Below, piece after piece: positions 7,269 through 8,378 of a stretch of DNA of 8,378 bases. The notes under the pieces were generated by a model. That model ran no database searches and was not told where the DNA came from. It saw only the letters and a list, made by a program, of their open reading frames with translations. Within the stretch, counting starts at the first letter, position 1. Every line of letters begins with the position of its first letter. The stretch comes from Thermomonas sp. GTDB taxonomy: Bacteria > Pseudomonadota > Gammaproteobacteria > Xanthomonadales > Xanthomonadaceae. Made by a program: the position numbers and the translations under genes. The stretch lies in assembly GCA_024711415.1 (NCBI GenBank), contig JANJSW010000310.1:1-8378 (forward strand). The letters are read 5' to 3'.

Positions 7269-7279
7269 GCTGCCTCTCG

Positions 7280-7296
7280 CCCGTCATCCTGACGGG
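7280..7296. promoter_or_regulatory. Perfect 7-bp palindrome before the yfgM ribosome site
   Basis: CCCGTCA at 7280-7286 pairs with TGACGGG at 7290-7296 around a 3-base loop. It lies directly upstream of the yfgM Shine-Dalgarno, in the 73-bp gap after the rodZ-like gene. It has no T tract, so it is not a terminator. It could be an RNA hairpin that affects yfgM translation, or an operator half-site pair. The structure is seen; the function is a guess. Confidence 0.4.
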
Positions 7297-7341
7297 ACGT
7301 CATGTTCTTCTGGTTTCCGGGGAGCCCGTGCGGCGAGACGT

Positions 7342-8169
7342 TCAGTTCGACGCGACAAGCGAACCGTCGGAGGATACCTCAAAGCGGGCGACGTTCGCGC
7401 GGGCGTTCGCCAGCGCATCGACCGGACGACCACGGCTCTCCAGCGCCACCGCCGAGGCGTTGCCGATGGTCATGCGCCGCACCTGCGACGCGGCATAGCG
7501 CCGTTCGGCACCGGCCGGCAGGAGCTCCTTGGCCAGCGTGCTGCCATCGTTGGCGACCACTTCCAGCCAGGTCTTGCCGCTGGTCCGCAGCACGATTTCC
7601 GCACTCGCCGCAGGCGCCTTGGCGACTGCTGGCTGTCCGCTGGCGGCGACCGGGGTCATCGATGCCACCACCGTGCGCGGGGTGCGATCGGCTTCGGGCT
7701 CGACTGGTGCGGCCGGATCGGCGGGTGCGTCCAGCGCGGCCACGCCCTCGGCGGTACCGGCCAGATGCTGGCGGGTGGCAACCCAGACCGGGATCGCCAG
7801 CGACAGCGTCAGCACGATGTAGACAAGGCGCCGACCGATCTGTTCGGCCCACCACTGCGCCTTCGGGACATGGGTACGGCTGACCAGCCTGGTCGGCTCC
7901 ACCTGCCCCACGGTCAACGCGTCCATCAGCGGTGCTGTGGTGAGGCCGAGCAGGCGCGAGTAGCTGCGCACCTGCCCGCGCACGAACACCGGGGCACCGA
8001 GCCGGGACCAGTCCTCGTTCTCCAGCGAGCGCACCACCCGATGGGGCATGTGCAGGCGCGCGGCCACGTCATCGATGCTCAGGCCTGCCGCTTCGCGCGC
8101 AATGCGCAGGCGCGCGCCGCAGCCGGCAAGCGCCTCGTGGTTCAGGTCTGATTGTTGATTCGAGGTCAT
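7342..8169 (-). CDS. rodZ: RodZ-like membrane protein with cytosolic HTH and periplasmic DUF4115 domain
   Basis: RodZ links the MreB cytoskeleton to the elongation machinery for rod shape. The 275-residue product has a Cro/CI-type helix-turn-helix domain at about 17-83, with GARLRIAREAAGLSIDDVAA at 18-37 and SLENEDW plus VRGQVRSYSRLLGL, typical of the RodZ family. A basic stretch precedes a single membrane segment at about 115-131. A Pro/Ala-rich linker follows (about 137-190), then a beta-rich domain at 191-267 matching DUF4115 (TSGKTWLEVVANDGSTL at 196-212). At 275 residues it is shorter than E. coli RodZ, mainly in the linker. The ATG overlaps the pilF stop by four bases (ATGA), and there is no strong Shine-Dalgarno. 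The pilF-rodZ-yfgM-bamB-der order supports the call. Whether it truly binds MreB is inferred. Confidence 0.85.
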   Translation of the reverse strand: MTSNQQSDLNHEALAGCGARLRIAREAAGLSIDDVAARLHMPHRVVRSLENEDWSRLGAPVFVRGQVRSYSRLLGLTTAPLMDALTVGQVEPTRLVSRTHVPKAQWWAEQIGRRLVYIVLTLSLAIPVWVATRQHLAGTAEGVAALDAPADPAAPVEPEADRTPRTVVASMTPVAASGQPAVAKAPAASAEIVLRTSGKTWLEVVANDGSTLAKELLPAGAERRYAASQVRRMTIGNASAVALESRGRPVDALANARANVARFEVSSDGSLVASN

Positions 8170-8378
8170 TGCGCGCGCGGTGCCGTGGTAGGACCCGGGG
8201 AAATCGCCTGCAAACGTGAACGATAACGCGAAGCGGCCACGTTGTCGCCTGTTTTTTCTTCGACCTGTATCGCAAGTTGCAGCGCCGCCGCCTCGACAGG
8301 CGCAACCGCCAGCCAGCGCTCGACGAACGCCCGCGCCTCCAGGTATTTGCCCTGTGCAAGCTCCAGCGCGGCCATCCC
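8166..8378 (-). CDS. pilF: PilF/PilW-type TPR pilotin, C-terminal part (cut by the right edge)
   Basis: Seventy C-terminal residues are visible, ending in TGA at 8166-8168; the start lies beyond the window. They form helix pairs of tetratricopeptide type (ALELAQGKYLEARAFVERWL, then AALQLAIQVEEKTGD) followed by SRYRSRLQAISPG, resembling the final repeats of PilF. PilF is the outer-membrane lipoprotein that helps the type IV pilus secretin PilQ assemble. Its place directly before a RodZ-like gene matches the known pilF-rodZ order in pseudomonads and xanthomonads. Its stop overlaps the next start (ATGA). The lipobox and most repeats are not in view, so the name relies largely on context. Confidence 0.75.
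   Translation of the reverse strand, partial: GMAALELAQGKYLEARAFVERWLAVAPVEAAALQLAIQVEEKTGDNVAASRYRSRLQAISPGPTTAPRAQ

Noticed and set aside
1..8378. CRISPR array, toxin-antitoxin pair, defence island or phage genes
   Set aside because: No direct-repeat arrays or such genes were seen on either strand; all complete genes belong to housekeeping or envelope families.

Overview
The window looks like ordinary core chromosome of a GC-rich gammaproteobacterium, most likely a member of the Xanthomonadaceae/Lysobacteraceae (Lysobacter, Luteimonas or Pseudoxanthomonas type). The reasons are the heavy G/C bias at third codon positions, the gene order pilF - rodZ-like - yfgM - bamB - der, and a DUF2272 protein and a rhodanese-E1 fusion beside it. 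The assignment is inferred from gene content and order; no 16S or other marker is present.

All eight complete genes, and the partial gene at the right edge, lie on the minus strand, so transcription runs from high to low coordinates. From right to left: the 3' end of a PilF-type TPR pilotin gene (8166-8378), a RodZ-like membrane HTH protein (7342-8169), a YfgM-like TPR membrane protein (6624-7268), the BamB outer-membrane assembly lipoprotein (5446-6624), a terminator-bearing gap, the Der/EngA ribosome-assembly GTPase (3909-5309), the molybdenum cofactor guanylyltransferase MobA (3337-3909), an N-terminal rhodanese plus MoeB/ThiF-type adenylyltransferase (2161-3291), an exported DUF2272 protein (1115-2161), and FolD (192-1058). 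Four junctions are start/stop overlaps: ATGA at pilF/rodZ, and TGATG at yfgM/bamB, der/mobA and moeB/DUF2272. This suggests translationally coupled operons. The right half concerns the cell envelope (pilus, cell shape, outer-membrane protein assembly). The left half concerns sulfur/molybdopterin chemistry, one-carbon metabolism and ribosome biogenesis.

The one truly odd thing is at the left edge. Bases 1-58 on the plus strand encode the last 18 residues and stop codon of a second FolD. They are an exact inverted copy of the 3' end of the folD at 192-1058. Identity stops at the last base of the stop codon, and the 133-bp spacer holds a further imperfect palindrome. This is either two convergent folD copies or an inverted-repeat assembly/amplification artefact at a contig edge; the window cannot decide.

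I found no mobile element, CRISPR array, rRNA or tRNA, and no convincing undescribed multi-gene system. The long plus-strand ORFs are antisense shadows of these genes.
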